A stretch of DNA of 64,000 nucleotides from Curtobacterium sp. MCBA15_012. GTDB lineage: Bacteria > Actinomycetota > Actinomycetes > Actinomycetales > Microbacteriaceae. Of this stretch, positions 35,896 to 46,683 are shown in pieces. Numbering within the stretch: the first letter of the stretch is position 1; every line of letters starts with the position of its first letter. The stretch lies in the NCBI RefSeq assembly GCF_001864935.2, contig NZ_CP126267.1, forward strand, positions 3,286,001-3,350,000, read 5' to 3'. The translations under genes and the position numbers were made by a program. Under the pieces are notes generated by a model. The model was not told the origin of the DNA. It saw only the letters and a program-made list of their open reading frames with translations, and ran no database searches.

Positions 35896-37017
35896 TCACT
35901 GCTGGTGGTACGGCGCCACGACCACTTCTACTCGCTGGAACTCCTTGACGTCGGAGTACCCGGTCGTGGCCATCGACCGTCGGAGTGCGCCGACCAGGTT
36001 GGCCCGGCCGTCCCACGACGGGGTGGGGCCGTTGAGGATGTTCTCGAGCGGGGCGATCTGCCCGACCTCGACGCGGCGGCCGCGGGGCAGCTCGAGGTGG
36101 TGCGCCTCGGCACCCCAGTGGAAGCCACCACCCGGAGCCTCGGTCGCGCGGGCGAGGGCGGTGCCGAGCATGACCGCGTCGGCGCCGACCGCGATCGCCT
36201 TGACGATGTCGCCCGCGGTGTCGAGACCGCCGTCGGCGATGACGTGCACGTAGCGGCCGCCGGACTCGTCCAGGTAGTCACGACGGGCACCCGCGACGTC
36301 GGCCACCGCTGTCGCCATCGGCGCGTGGATGCCGAGCGCGGCACGCGTGGTCGAGGCCGCGCCGCCGCCGAAGCCGACGAGCACGCCCGCGGCACCGGTG
36401 CGCATGAGGTGCAGCGCCGACGTGTACGTCGAGGCACCGCCGACGATCACCGGCACGTCGAGCTCGTAGATGAACTTCTTGAGGTTGAGCGGCTCCTGGT
36501 TCTGGGAGACGTGCTCCGCCGAGACCGTGGTGCCGCGGATGACGAACAGGTCGACACCGGCGTCGACGACCGTCTGCGAGAACTCCTGCGTGCGCTGCGG
36601 GCTGAGCGACCCGGCGACCGGGACCCCGGCGGCACGGATCTCGGCCAGGCGTGCGGTGATCAGCTCGGCCTTGACGGGCTCCGAGTAGATCTCCTGCATG
36701 CGCTTGGTGACGTTGCCGTCGGTGAGGGTCTTGATCTCCTCGTAGTACGGCGTCGGGTCCTCGTAGCGGGTCCACAGGCCCTCGAGGTCGAGCACGCCGA
36801 GGATCCCGAGCTTGCCCATCTGGATCACCGTGGCCGGCGAGGACACGGAGTCCATCGGCGCGGAGAGGATCGGCGACGCGAAGGTGAAGGCGTCGATCGA
36901 CCACTGCACGCTCACGTCGTGCGGGTCGCGGGTGCGCCGCGAGGGGACCACCGCGATGTCGTCGAACGCGTACGCCCGACTGCCGCGCTTGCCAGCACCG
37001 ATCTCGACTTCAGTCAC
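35896..37017 (-). CDS. guaB3: GuaB3 family IMP dehydrogenase-related protein
   Basis: A 373-residue TIM-barrel protein of the IMPDH/GMP reductase superfamily without CBS domains. The N-terminal YAFDDIAVVPSRRTRDP is typical of actinobacterial GuaB3. The loop that carries the catalytic cysteine in IMPDH (GPGSICTTR in this genome's GuaB) reads GFGGGAASTTR, so no cysteine is present. The glycine-rich VIADGGLDTAGDIVKAIAVGADAVMLG phosphate site is intact. Its reaction is uncertain. GTG 37017 has TAGGCT 6 nt upstream. Confidence 0.9.
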   Translation of the reverse strand: MTEVEIGAGKRGSRAYAFDDIAVVPSRRTRDPHDVSVQWSIDAFTFASPILSAPMDSVSSPATVIQMGKLGILGVLDLEGLWTRYEDPTPYYEEIKTLTDGNVTKRMQEIYSEPVKAELITARLAEIRAAGVPVAGSLSPQRTQEFSQTVVDAGVDLFVIRGTTVSAEHVSQNQEPLNLKKFIYELDVPVIVGGASTYTSALHLMRTGAAGVLVGFGGGAASTTRAALGIHAPMATAVADVAGARRDYLDESGGRYVHVIADGGLDTAGDIVKAIAVGADAVMLGTALARATEAPGGGFHWGAEAHHLELPRGRRVEVGQIAPLENILNGPTPSWDGRANLVGALRRSMATTGYSDVKEFQRVEVVVAPYHQQ

Positions 37018-37090
37018 CGGGCAAGCCTAGCGGGCGGGGTGTCGCGGTGGCACGGGTGGACGGTGCAGGACGGCCGCTCGCGGGGACCGG

Positions 37091-37288
37091 TCAGCGCCGG
37101 GGACGACCGCTCGGCCGACCGCGGTGGCGACGGAGCACCCGGAGCACGAGGCCGAGCAGCACCGCGAGCACCACGAGGACGACCAGGAGCACGGCCGCGA
37201 CCTTGACGAGCAGGGCCGCCCCGACGAAGAGCGCCGCGAACACCACCCACACCAGGGCGTCGAGCACGAGGGGGCCGGGGCTGCGCAC
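37091..37288 (-). CDS. Small membrane protein
   Basis: About 65 residues with two hydrophobic segments (ALVWVVFAALFVGAALLV, AAVLLVVLVVLAVLLGLVLRV) and a basic tail. No family is recognised. Two in-frame GTG codons compete: at 37297 and 37288. I choose 37288 because TAGCGT (37296-37301) then lies 7 nt upstream, as in other predicted leaderless genes. Confidence 0.55.
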   Translation of the reverse strand: MRSPGPLVLDALVWVVFAALFVGAALLVKVAAVLLVVLVVLAVLLGLVLRVLRRHRGRPSGRPRR

Positions 37289-37470
37289 CCGCGTCACGCT
37301 AGCCGACGGGCGGGGGGTAGGTCGGGCCTCACGGCCGCGACGAGGCACGACGCGGGTCGACGTGGCGGGGGTGGGTAGCGCCTCCAGACCGGTCGACCGG
37401 CCACGGGGCGGCGGCGACCCGCAGTCGCACCGGGCCCGGGCCCGGCCGAACGGACACGGACCGGGTACAG

Positions 37471-37512
37471 GACGGGGCCGCGCGGCGCATCAGCAGCCAG
37501 CGCGGCCCCGTC
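37471..37512 (-). terminator. Terminator of the liv operon
   Basis: 13-bp arms (GACGGGGCCGCGC, 37471-37483, and complement, 37500-37512), 47 bp after the livF stop. Confidence 0.75.
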
Positions 37513-37558
37513 GGTGCGGATCCCGCCCCCACAGCGGTACCCGCGGGTCGACCGGGTG

Positions 37559-38452
37559 CTAGCGCGCCCCGTCGACGTCCTTGGCGAGCGTCCCCAGGTA
37601 GAGCTCGATGACCTTCGGGTCGTCGGCGAGCTCCCGCCCGGTGCCCGAGTACGCGTTCTTCCCCTGGTCGAGCACGTACCCACGATCGCAGATCTGCAGA
37701 CAGCGCCGGGCGTTCTGCTCGACCATGATGATCGAGACGCCGGCCTTGTTGATGCGCCGCGTCCGGATGAAGGTCTCGTCCTGCCGCACCGGCGACAGGC
37801 CGGCGCTCGGCTCGTCGAGGAGCAGCACCTTCGGGTCCATCATCAGCGCACGCGCCATCGCGACCGACTGCCGCTCACCACCGGAGAGCGAACCGGCGCG
37901 CTGGTTGCGCCGCTGACCGAGGACCGGGAACAGGTCGTAGATGACCTCGAGCCGCTCGGCGAACTTCTTCGGGCGCAGGTACAGGCCCATCTGCAGGTTC
38001 TCCTCGATGGACAGCGAGGGGAAGACGTTGTTCGTCTGCGGGACGAAGCCGACGCCGGCCTGCACGAGCTTGTTCGCCTTGAGGTTCGTGATGTCCTCGC
38101 CCTGCAGCGTGACGGCGCCCTCGCGGACGTTCACCAGGCCGAACAGCGCCTTGAGGAGCGTCGACTTGCCGGCACCGTTCGGGCCGATGATGCCGATGAG
38201 CTCGCCCGGGTAGCAGTCGAGGTCGCAGCCGTTGAGGATGTTCACGCCCGGCAGGTAGCCGGCGACGAGGTTCTTGGCGCTGAGGACCGGTTCGCGGTCC
38301 AGGGTCGCCGTGCCGGTCGCGGTCGTCGCGCCGGTCGCGGTCGTCGCGCCGGTCGCGGTCGTCGCGCCGGTCGCGGTCGTCGCGCCGGTCGCGGTCGTCG
38401 GGTCCGGACTGGAGGCGCGGCTCGCGTCCGCTGCGTTCGGTGCGTCGGTCAT
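37559..38452 (-). CDS. livF: Branched-chain amino-acid type ABC transporter ATPase
   Basis: A 297-residue ATPase. Walker A is GPNGAGKST, the signature LSGGERQSVAMAR and Walker B LLLDEPSAGLSP, all matching LivF. The first about 50 residues are an extension containing ATTATG repeats from five 18-bp repeat units. ATG 38452 overlaps the livG stop (ATGA). It is the last gene of livHMGF. The substrate may be branched-chain amino acids, but this ABC class also transports urea, amides and other compounds. Confidence 0.92.
   Translation of the reverse strand: MTDAPNAADASRASSPDPTTATGATTATGATTATGATTATGATTATGTATLDREPVLSAKNLVAGYLPGVNILNGCDLDCYPGELIGIIGPNGAGKSTLLKALFGLVNVREGAVTLQGEDITNLKANKLVQAGVGFVPQTNNVFPSLSIEENLQMGLYLRPKKFAERLEVIYDLFPVLGQRRNQRAGSLSGGERQSVAMARALMMDPKVLLLDEPSAGLSPVRQDETFIRTRRINKAGVSIIMVEQNARRCLQICDRGYVLDQGKNAYSGTGRELADDPKVIELYLGTLAKDVDGAR
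38313..38402 (-). repeat. 18-bp in-frame tandem repeat in livF
   Basis: Five near-perfect copies of CCGGTCGCGGTCGTCGCG, each encoding six residues (ATTATG register) in the N-terminal extension. Confidence 0.92.
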
Positions 38453-39363
38453 CGGGTCGCCTCCTGCTCGTCCTGCTCGCGGTGGTCGGCCGCCGCGTCT
38501 TCTTCTGCGACCTCTTCGGCGAGTTCCTCGTAGGTCTCCTCGGTGAGGAGCGAGTCGTCGCCCAGGTCGGTGTCGTGGTGGGCGCCGAGGTACGCGTCGA
38601 TGACGGCCTGGTCGTCCATCACCGTGTCGGCCGGCCCCTCGGCGACGACCTTGCCCTCGGCCATCACGACGACCCAGTCCGAGATGTGCCGGACCATGTG
38701 CATGTCGTGCTCGACGAAGAGCACCGTCATGCCGTCGTCGCGCAGGGACTTGATGTGCCCGAGCAGCGACTGGGTCAGTGCCGGGTTCACGCCGGCCATC
38801 GGCTCGTCGAGCATGATCATGCGCGGGTCGGACATGAGCGCCCGGGCCATCTCGAGGAGCTTCCGCTGACCGCCCGAGAGCGAACCGGCGTAGTCGTCCT
38901 TCTTCTCGAGGAGCTTGAAGCGGGCGAGGAGTTCCTCGGCCTTGGCCGTGATCTCCTGCTCGCGCTTCGACCAGAGCGGCTTCACGAGGGCGGCGAAGAA
39001 GTTCTCGCCCGGCTGGTCCCGCGCGCCGAGGAGCATGTTCTGCATCACGGTCAGGCGACTGAGCGCCTTCGTGAGCTGGAACGTGCGGACCATGCCCTTG
39101 TTCGCGATGTGCGTGGCGCTCGTCTTCTGCAGGGTCGCCCCGTCGAAGGTGGTCCGCGCGCCGGGGGTCGGCTTGTCGAACCCGGTGAGCAGGTTGAAGA
39201 ACGTGGTCTTGCCGGCACCGTTCGGACCGATCAGGGCGGTGATGGAGCCGCGCTGGACCTCGAGGTGGTCGACGTCGACCGCGGTCATGCCGCCGAAGTG
39301 CCGGGTGACCCCGTCCACCGTCAGGATCGGGTCGGTCTTGCTGTGGGCGTACGTCTCAGACAC
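38449..39363 (-). CDS. livG: Branched-chain amino-acid type ABC transporter ATPase
   Basis: A 304-residue ATPase with Walker A GPNGAGKTT, signature LSGGQRKLLEMAR and Walker B MIMLDEPMAGVNP. FFNLLTGFDKPTPG and FVEHDMHMVRHISDWVVVM are typical of LivG. A C-terminal acidic extension of about 40 residues (EETYEELAEEVAEEDAAADH) is unusual. GTG 39363 overlaps livM by 8 bp. Confidence 0.92.
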   Translation of the reverse strand: MSETYAHSKTDPILTVDGVTRHFGGMTAVDVDHLEVQRGSITALIGPNGAGKTTFFNLLTGFDKPTPGARTTFDGATLQKTSATHIANKGMVRTFQLTKALSRLTVMQNMLLGARDQPGENFFAALVKPLWSKREQEITAKAEELLARFKLLEKKDDYAGSLSGGQRKLLEMARALMSDPRMIMLDEPMAGVNPALTQSLLGHIKSLRDDGMTVLFVEHDMHMVRHISDWVVVMAEGKVVAEGPADTVMDDQAVIDAYLGAHHDTDLGDDSLLTEETYEELAEEVAEEDAAADHREQDEQEATR

Positions 39364-40342
39364 TGAACGTCAGCTCCTTCTTGTTGCCGAGGAGTCCCTG
39401 TGGACGGAACACGATGAGGAGCATGAGCGCGACGCCGACGAGCACGTACGAGAACTGCTCGGCCTGCTGGGCGTTCATGATCGAGTCCGGGATGAAGTCA
39501 CCCGCGAGGGTGCGGATGAACAGGCGGACGACGAAGAACAGCACGGAGCCGAGCACCGGACCGAACACCGTCGCGGCACCGCCGAGGATGAGCGCCGTCC
39601 AGATGAAGAACGTCATCGAGCGGCCCATCGCGTCCGGCTGCACCGAGCTCGGCAGGACGTAGATCACCCCGGCGAGCGCACCGAGCGCGCCACCGAACAC
39701 GAGCGCCTGCATCTTGTACGAGTAGACGTTCTTGCCGAGGGAGCGCACGGCGTCCTCGTCCTCGCGGATGGCCTTCACCACGCGGCCCCACGGGCTGCGC
39801 ATGAGCAGGAACAGCACGAGCGTGAACAGGGCGACGAGGCCCCACGCCGCGATGCGGATCCACCAGCCGTTGACGCCGTTGTTCGAGTACGTGAACCAGA
39901 GGATCGACGTGGTGCCGTCGGGCAGCGGGCTGAGCGCGTTGAACGGGTCGCGGTAGGCCGAGCCGGCGATGCCGTTCGAGCCACCGGTCGTCGTGGTGAG
40001 CAGGCTGGAGCGTCCGACCATGCGGATGATCTCGGCGCCGGAGATCGTCACGATCGCCAGGTAGTCACCGCGCAACCGCAGGGTCGGGACACCGAGGATC
40101 ACCGCGAAGACGATCGCCACGGCGAGCGCGACGAGGACGGCCACCACGAAGGGCAGTCCGTTCGTGATCGAGATCGCGAACCCGTAGGCACCGAGCAGCA
40201 GGAACGCCGCCTGGCCCATGTTGATCAGGCCCGTGAGGCCGAAGTGCACGTTGAGGCCGATCGCCGCGAGGGCGAACGCCGCCGTGGTCGGCGCGAGGGC
40301 CTCCTGCGTCAGCGAGCTGAGCAGGTTCAGGATGTAGTCCAT
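39356..40342 (-). CDS. livM: Branched-chain amino-acid type ABC transporter permease
   Basis: A 328-residue membrane protein of the LivM family with about eight to ten segments. GLTGLINMGQAAFLLLGAYG and RLRGDYLAIVTISGAEIIRM are the conserved coupling regions. A loop of about 40 residues (FNALSPLPDGTTSILWFTYSN-like region) is extracytoplasmic. It starts 12 bp after livH. Confidence 0.92.
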   Translation of the reverse strand: MDYILNLLSSLTQEALAPTTAAFALAAIGLNVHFGLTGLINMGQAAFLLLGAYGFAISITNGLPFVVAVLVALAVAIVFAVILGVPTLRLRGDYLAIVTISGAEIIRMVGRSSLLTTTTGGSNGIAGSAYRDPFNALSPLPDGTTSILWFTYSNNGVNGWWIRIAAWGLVALFTLVLFLLMRSPWGRVVKAIREDEDAVRSLGKNVYSYKMQALVFGGALGALAGVIYVLPSSVQPDAMGRSMTFFIWTALILGGAATVFGPVLGSVLFFVVRLFIRTLAGDFIPDSIMNAQQAEQFSYVLVGVALMLLIVFRPQGLLGNKKELTFSV

Positions 40343-40354
40343 GTCGGTGCTCCC

Positions 40355-41797
40355 TTAGCCGATGCGCTCGGCGCGGCCGAAGATGCCCTGCGGCCGGAAC
40401 AGCAGGATGAGGATGAGGATCACGAGGGCCGTGGCGTACTTGAAGTCGCCCGGCAGCACGAGGTTCGTGAGCTCGACGATGATGCCGATGATCATCGAGC
40501 CGACCAGGGCGCCGTACGCGGTGCCGAGGCCGCCGAGGGTGACGGACGCGAACATGAGCAGCAGCAGCTGGAGACCGGTCTGCCAGTTCACGCCGTTGAG
40601 CACGAGGCCGAGCATCACGCCGGACAGGCCGGCGAGGCCCGCCGCGAGCGTCCACACGAAGCGGATGACGCGGTCGACGTCGATGCCCGAGGCCGCGGCG
40701 AGCGCGGGGTTGTCCGACACCGCGCGCGTGGCACGACCGAAGCGGGTCTTCGCGAGGAAGAGCCCGGTGCCGACGAGCACGACGAGCGCGACCGCCATCG
40801 CGACGTAGGACTGCACCGTCAGGGTGAGCCCGGCGAACGTCACCGTCTCGGGGTTGCCCTGCTGGATGCGGACGGTCGAGGCGCCGAACAGGTACTGGAA
40901 GGCGTACTGCGCGGCGATCGACAGACCGATCGTCACGATCATGAGCTGCGTCAGGCTGATCCGCTTGCGCCGCAGGGGCTTCCAGATCGCGGCGTCCTGC
41001 AGGTACCCGGTCGCGGCGCAGAGCAGCGTCACCACGATGCCGGTCAGCCAGATGTTCCACCCGAGCTGGTTCGCGAAGACGTAGGCCAGGAGCCCGCCGA
41101 GGGTGACCTGCTCGCCGTGCGAGAAGCTCGACAGGCCGGTGGTGCCGTAGATGAGCGAGAGGCCGACCGACGCCAGCGCGATGAGGAGCCCGAGGCGGAT
41201 ACCGGACGCGAACTGCTGCCAGGCCCGCGCGGGCGTCACGCTCGACGTGTCGGTGTCGGTCGTCGCGCCCTTCTGGTCGGAGAGCTGGAAGATCTGCCCG
41301 ACGTTGGCGTTCAGCGTGGCGTTCACCTTGCGCTCGGCGTCCGCGGCGTTCGTCAGGTACTGGCCCTTCGGCAGCGAGGACTGGTCGACGCTCACCGTGT
41401 ACTGGCCGGCGGTCGTGACGCTCACCGACCACCGACCGGTGGCGTCGGTCGTCGCGGTCTGGTCGAAGGACGCGGGTCCGGCGACCTCGACGTCGATGCC
41501 CTTCGCCGGCTTGCGCTCGGAGTCCAGGATCGTGCCGCGGATGCAGCCGTTGGTGGGGCTGACCGTGCAGGGCCCGGTGGCCGCCGTCCCGCCGGCCGGG
41601 CTGGTGCCGGCCGGGCTGCTGCTGGCGGACGGACTGCTCGTCACCGCGTCGGCTGCGGGCGACAGTGCCCAGTCGACCGCGAAGGTGGCGAGGAAGGCGA
41701 GGAAGAGCACGGCGGCGAGGACCAGGCGGCTGCGGCCTGGTGCCCCGCGGCGGAATCGGCGCATGAGCGCAGACCCCGGCGGAGTGATGGAACCCAC
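40355..41797 (-). CDS. livH: LivH-type permease fused to an N-terminal extracytoplasmic domain
   Basis: A 480-residue protein. Residues about 195-475 are an ordinary LivH permease (LASVGLSLIYGTTGLSSFSHGE, VSDNPALAAASGIDVDRVI). In front is a membrane segment (24-45), a Ser/Pro/Ala-rich linker (46-75) and a beta-rich domain (77-170) with the TDATGRWSVSVTTAGQYTVSV pattern of carboxypeptidase-regulatory-like domains. Cysteines 77 and 84 could form a disulfide. LivH normally has about 290 residues, so the fusion adds about 190. GTG 41797 has a GAGAGG ribosome binding site; ATG 41764 is possible. Confidence 0.85.
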   Translation of the reverse strand: MGSITPPGSALMRRFRRGAPGRSRLVLAAVLFLAFLATFAVDWALSPAADAVTSSPSASSSPAGTSPAGGTAATGPCTVSPTNGCIRGTILDSERKPAKGIDVEVAGPASFDQTATTDATGRWSVSVTTAGQYTVSVDQSSLPKGQYLTNAADAERKVNATLNANVGQIFQLSDQKGATTDTDTSSVTPARAWQQFASGIRLGLLIALASVGLSLIYGTTGLSSFSHGEQVTLGGLLAYVFANQLGWNIWLTGIVVTLLCAATGYLQDAAIWKPLRRKRISLTQLMIVTIGLSIAAQYAFQYLFGASTVRIQQGNPETVTFAGLTLTVQSYVAMAVALVVLVGTGLFLAKTRFGRATRAVSDNPALAAASGIDVDRVIRFVWTLAAGLAGLSGVMLGLVLNGVNWQTGLQLLLLMFASVTLGGLGTAYGALVGSMIIGIIVELTNLVLPGDFKYATALVILILILLFRPQGIFGRAERIG

Positions 41798-43635
<1,838 letters not shown>

Positions 43636-43991
43636 CCGACCCTCCCGCTCGTCCCCACGTCGGCGGTTCCCCGCAGCGCCACCCCGCTGCGAGGAGCCGC
43701 CGACGTGCTGTTCCCGGGGACGTTCCGGCACGGCCGTCGAGGTCCGCGTCCACCGGACAGGACCGGTCCTCCCCGGCCAGCGGCGGGCCCGAGACCGTCC
43801 GGACGGACTCCTCATCAGGGGTTCCCGGGCGGCCGCTCAGATGAGTCACGGGTCTGTAACGAAACGTCCAGGGGAGGATCTCGGACACACACGCGAAACA
43901 CATCGGCCCTAGTTTTCTCGGCAACCCACGCAGAGGACACTGCGCTCGACCCGATGCGGTCAGGCCTCCGCGCAGAGAAAGGGCTCCACGG
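43636..43991. other. 356-bp intergenic region between guaB and the binding-protein gene
   Basis: The first 70 bp contain the guaB terminator. The rest has an AT-richer stretch with a possible -10 (TAGTTT, 43910-43915) for the following gene, but without a clear -35. The leader of the binding-protein gene would be about 70 nt. No reading frame is convincing. Confidence 0.45.
43657..43706 (+). terminator. Terminator of guaB
   Basis: Long inverted repeat ACGTCGGCGG...CCGCCGACGT with an inner CGCAGCG/CGCTGCG stem, 21 bp after the guaB stop. Confidence 0.75.
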
Positions 43992-45326
43992 ATGATCAGA
44001 ACCACCCGTGCCACCACGGCACTGGCAGTGGCGGGAGCGGCAGCGCTCCTCCTCGCCGCGTGTTCCACCAGCGGCAGCGCCGAGTCCACGTCCTCGGCCT
44101 CGGCCGGCGGGGCGAAGAAGGACCCGGCGGCGAGCTGCAAGGCTCCCGCCACCCCGGGTACCGACGCGCTCAAGATCGGCACGATCCTGCCGCTCACGGG
44201 GACGCTCTCGTACCTCAACCCGCCCGCGGAGTCCGGGGTCGGCCTGGCCGTCGAGGACATCAACGCCGCCGGCGGCGTGCTCGACAAGGACGTCAGCATC
44301 GACCCGGCGACCGACTCGGGCGACAGCAACGACATGACCGTGTCGAGCTCGGCCGCGACGAAGCTCGTCAACGCCAAGGTCCCGGTCGTCATCGGTGCGG
44401 AGTCGTCCAGCGTCACGCTGAACGTCATCGACCAGCTGACGAGCAGCTGCATCGTGCAGATCTCCCCGGCGAACACCGCGACCTCGCTGTCCGGCTACTC
44501 GTCGCACTACTTCCGGACCGCTCCGCCGGACTCGGTGCAGGGTTCGGCGCTCGGCCAGCTCATCACGGGTGACGGCAACGCCAAGGTCGCGTTCCTGGTC
44601 TTCAACGACACGTACGGCACCGGCCTGCGCGACACCGTCCAGAAGGCCATCGAGTCCTCGGGCGGCCAGGTCGTCTACGGCGGCAAGGGCAAGGGCCAGG
44701 AGTTCCCGCCGGGCCAGACGACGTTCTCGTCCGAGGTCACCGCGGCGCTCGCCACGAAGCCCGACGCGATCGTGGTCCTCGCCTTCGACGAGACGAAGTC
44801 GATCGTCCCCGAGCTCAAGTCGCAGAACGCCGACATGGCGAAGATCTACATGTCGGACGGCAACACGGCCGACTACTCGAAGGACTTCGACAAGGGCACG
44901 CTGGCGGGCGCGCAGGGCACCATCCCCGGCGCGAGCCCGAAGGACGAGCTGAAGCAGCGTCTGTCGGACTTCTACCAGAAGACCGCCGGCAAGCCGCTCG
45001 CCGACTACTCGTACGCCGCTGAGTCCTACGACGCCACCACCCTCGCCGCGCTGGCCGCGGTCGCGGGCAAGGGCACCGACTCCGGCACCATCCAGGCCAA
45101 CATGGCCAAGGTGTCCGGTGCGGACGGCGGCACCGAGTGCTCGACCTTCGCGGACTGCAAGAAGCTGCTCGACTCCGGTCAGCAGATCCACTACACCGGC
45201 CCGTCCGGCATCGGTCCGTTCGACAAGAAGAACGACCCGTCGAGCGCCTACATCGGCATCTACAAGTTCGACGGCGACAACAAGCCCGTGTACCAGAGCG
45301 CCATCCAGGGCTCGGTCTCGAAGTAA
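43992..45326 (+). CDS. ABC transporter substrate-binding lipoprotein (Liv type)
   Basis: A 444-residue lipoprotein. The signal peptide ends in a lipobox LLAAC, with Cys at about residue 25 followed by a Ser/Ala-rich linker. The periplasmic-binding-protein type I fold begins LKIGTILPLTGTLSYLNPPAESG, as in LivJ/LivK. It is likely the binding protein for the LivHMGF system on the other side of guaB. ATG 43992 has AGAAAGGG upstream. A strong hairpin follows. Confidence 0.92.
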   Translation: MIRTTRATTALAVAGAAALLLAACSTSGSAESTSSASAGGAKKDPAASCKAPATPGTDALKIGTILPLTGTLSYLNPPAESGVGLAVEDINAAGGVLDKDVSIDPATDSGDSNDMTVSSSAATKLVNAKVPVVIGAESSSVTLNVIDQLTSSCIVQISPANTATSLSGYSSHYFRTAPPDSVQGSALGQLITGDGNAKVAFLVFNDTYGTGLRDTVQKAIESSGGQVVYGGKGKGQEFPPGQTTFSSEVTAALATKPDAIVVLAFDETKSIVPELKSQNADMAKIYMSDGNTADYSKDFDKGTLAGAQGTIPGASPKDELKQRLSDFYQKTAGKPLADYSYAAESYDATTLAALAAVAGKGTDSGTIQANMAKVSGADGGTECSTFADCKKLLDSGQQIHYTGPSGIGPFDKKNDPSSAYIGIYKFDGDNKPVYQSAIQGSVSK

Positions 45327-45346
45327 CCACTGCACGGCAGCGAGCA

Positions 45347-45383
45347 CGACGGTCCCCCGCGGAACTCCCGCGGGGGACCGTCG
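45347..45383 (+). terminator. Terminator of the binding-protein gene
   Basis: 16-bp perfect arms (CGACGGTCCCCCGCGG and complement) with a 5-nt loop, 20 bp after the stop. Confidence 0.8.
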
Positions 45384-45504
45384 CGTTCCCGGGGGTCGTC
45401 GCGTGCGCCGGGAGCGCTGTCACGCGCACGGGGCCGGGCCGCGTGCACCGAGCACCGTCGCGGGAAGACCCGGATGACCGGCCGGGAGGCGCGCCCCGCC
45501 CCCG

Positions 45505-46467
45505 TCAGACCGCCTCGACCACCGCGGGTGCGAGCGCCCGGCGCCGCGCTGCCCGAGCGGCCACGAAGCCGTCGACGGTGAGCACCACGAGCGCGACCCA
45601 CACGATCCCGAAGCCGATCCACCGTGCGGGCGGCATCGCCTCGTGCTGCACGACCACGCCGACCAGGAGCTGCATCACGGGCGCCAGGTACTGCGTCAAC
45701 CCGAGTGTGGACAGGCTCACCCGCCGGGCCGAGGACGCGAAGAGCAGCAGGGGCACCGCGGTCGCCGGGCCGGTCAGCACCGTGACGACGGTGTGCCCCC
45801 AGCCCGCGCTCGCGACGGTCAGCCCGCCGCCGAGCCCGGTCACCCCGAGCACCACGAGCGTCCCGACGGCGATCGGCAGCAGCCAGACGGTCTCGAGGGT
45901 CAGCCCGCTCAGCGCGTCCACCCTCCCGCCGACACGCTTCTTCACCAGGCCGTACAGCCCGAACGAGAACGCGAGCACGAGCGAGATCCAGGGCACGTGC
46001 CCGTACCCGATCGCGATGACGACGACCGCGACGACGCTGATGCCGACCGCGGTCCACTGCGCCGCACGCAGGCGTTCCCGCAGCACGACGACGCCGAGGG
46101 CGATCGTGACGAGCGGGTTGATGAAGTAGCCGAGCGCGGCCTCGACCGTGTGCCCGGTCGTCGTGGCCGCGACGTACACCGTCCAGTTCACCAGGATGAG
46201 CACCGCGGCGAGCCCCATCACGAGCATCACGCGACGCCGGGCGAGCAGGGAGCGGGTGCGCAGCCACGAGCGGGTGACCGCGATGGCGACGACGCAGAAC
46301 AGCAGCCCGAAGACGATCCGCCACGCGACGATCTCGAACGCGCCGGCCGGGGCCATCGCCGCGAACAGCAGCGGCATGAGCCCCCAGAGCCCGTACGCGA
46401 CGATCGCCTGCACGACCCCGACGGTCGCCTCGCTGCGGGCCGGTCGGGGGGACGTCGGTTCACTCAC
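45505..46467 (-). CDS. rarD: EamA family transporter RarD
   Basis: A 320-residue protein with ten membrane segments of the drug/metabolite transporter superfamily. YGLWGLMPLLFAAMAPAGAFEIVAWRIVF and TLGLTQYLAPVMQLLVGV are typical of RarD. The physiological substrate of RarD is not established. GTG 46467 has TAGGAT (46474-46479) 6 nt upstream, predicting leaderless transcription. Confidence 0.88.
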   Translation of the reverse strand: MSEPTSPRPARSEATVGVVQAIVAYGLWGLMPLLFAAMAPAGAFEIVAWRIVFGLLFCVVAIAVTRSWLRTRSLLARRRVMLVMGLAAVLILVNWTVYVAATTTGHTVEAALGYFINPLVTIALGVVVLRERLRAAQWTAVGISVVAVVVIAIGYGHVPWISLVLAFSFGLYGLVKKRVGGRVDALSGLTLETVWLLPIAVGTLVVLGVTGLGGGLTVASAGWGHTVVTVLTGPATAVPLLLFASSARRVSLSTLGLTQYLAPVMQLLVGVVVQHEAMPPARWIGFGIVWVALVVLTVDGFVAARAARRRALAPAVVEAV

Positions 46468-46633
46468 GGAACCATCCTAGGAAGCCGGACCGACGCGGCG
46501 GACGGACACCGCGCCTCCCGGCCGACGAGCCCCGGGACGCGACGCGACACGGCGGACCGGCGCCGCGCCTCCCGGCCGACCAGCGCCCGCGCCGCGACCG
46601 GCACTCTACCTGCGTGCGCCCCCGGGAACGCGA
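46468..46633. repeat. Degenerate family B half-sites upstream of rarD
   Basis: CCGCGCCTCCCGGCCGAC occurs at about 46509 and 46565, 56 bp apart, each preceded by CGGCGGAC. They are one-armed relatives of palindrome family B. Confidence 0.5.
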
Positions 46634-46668
46634 GAACGCCCCGCCGGCCGGAGCCGAGCGGGGCGTTC
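46634..46668 (-). terminator. Terminator of groES
   Basis: Inverted repeat GAACGCCCCGC / GCGGGGCGTTC, 11-bp stem with a 13-nt loop, 15 bp after the groES stop. groEL does not follow. Confidence 0.7.
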
Positions 46669-46683
46669 GTCAGGTGCTGGGTG

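Noticed and set aside
43992..45326. Regulation of guaB and the Liv genes by a shared purine-type riboswitch
   Set aside because: No purine-aptamer-like structure was found in either leader, and both upstream regions differ.
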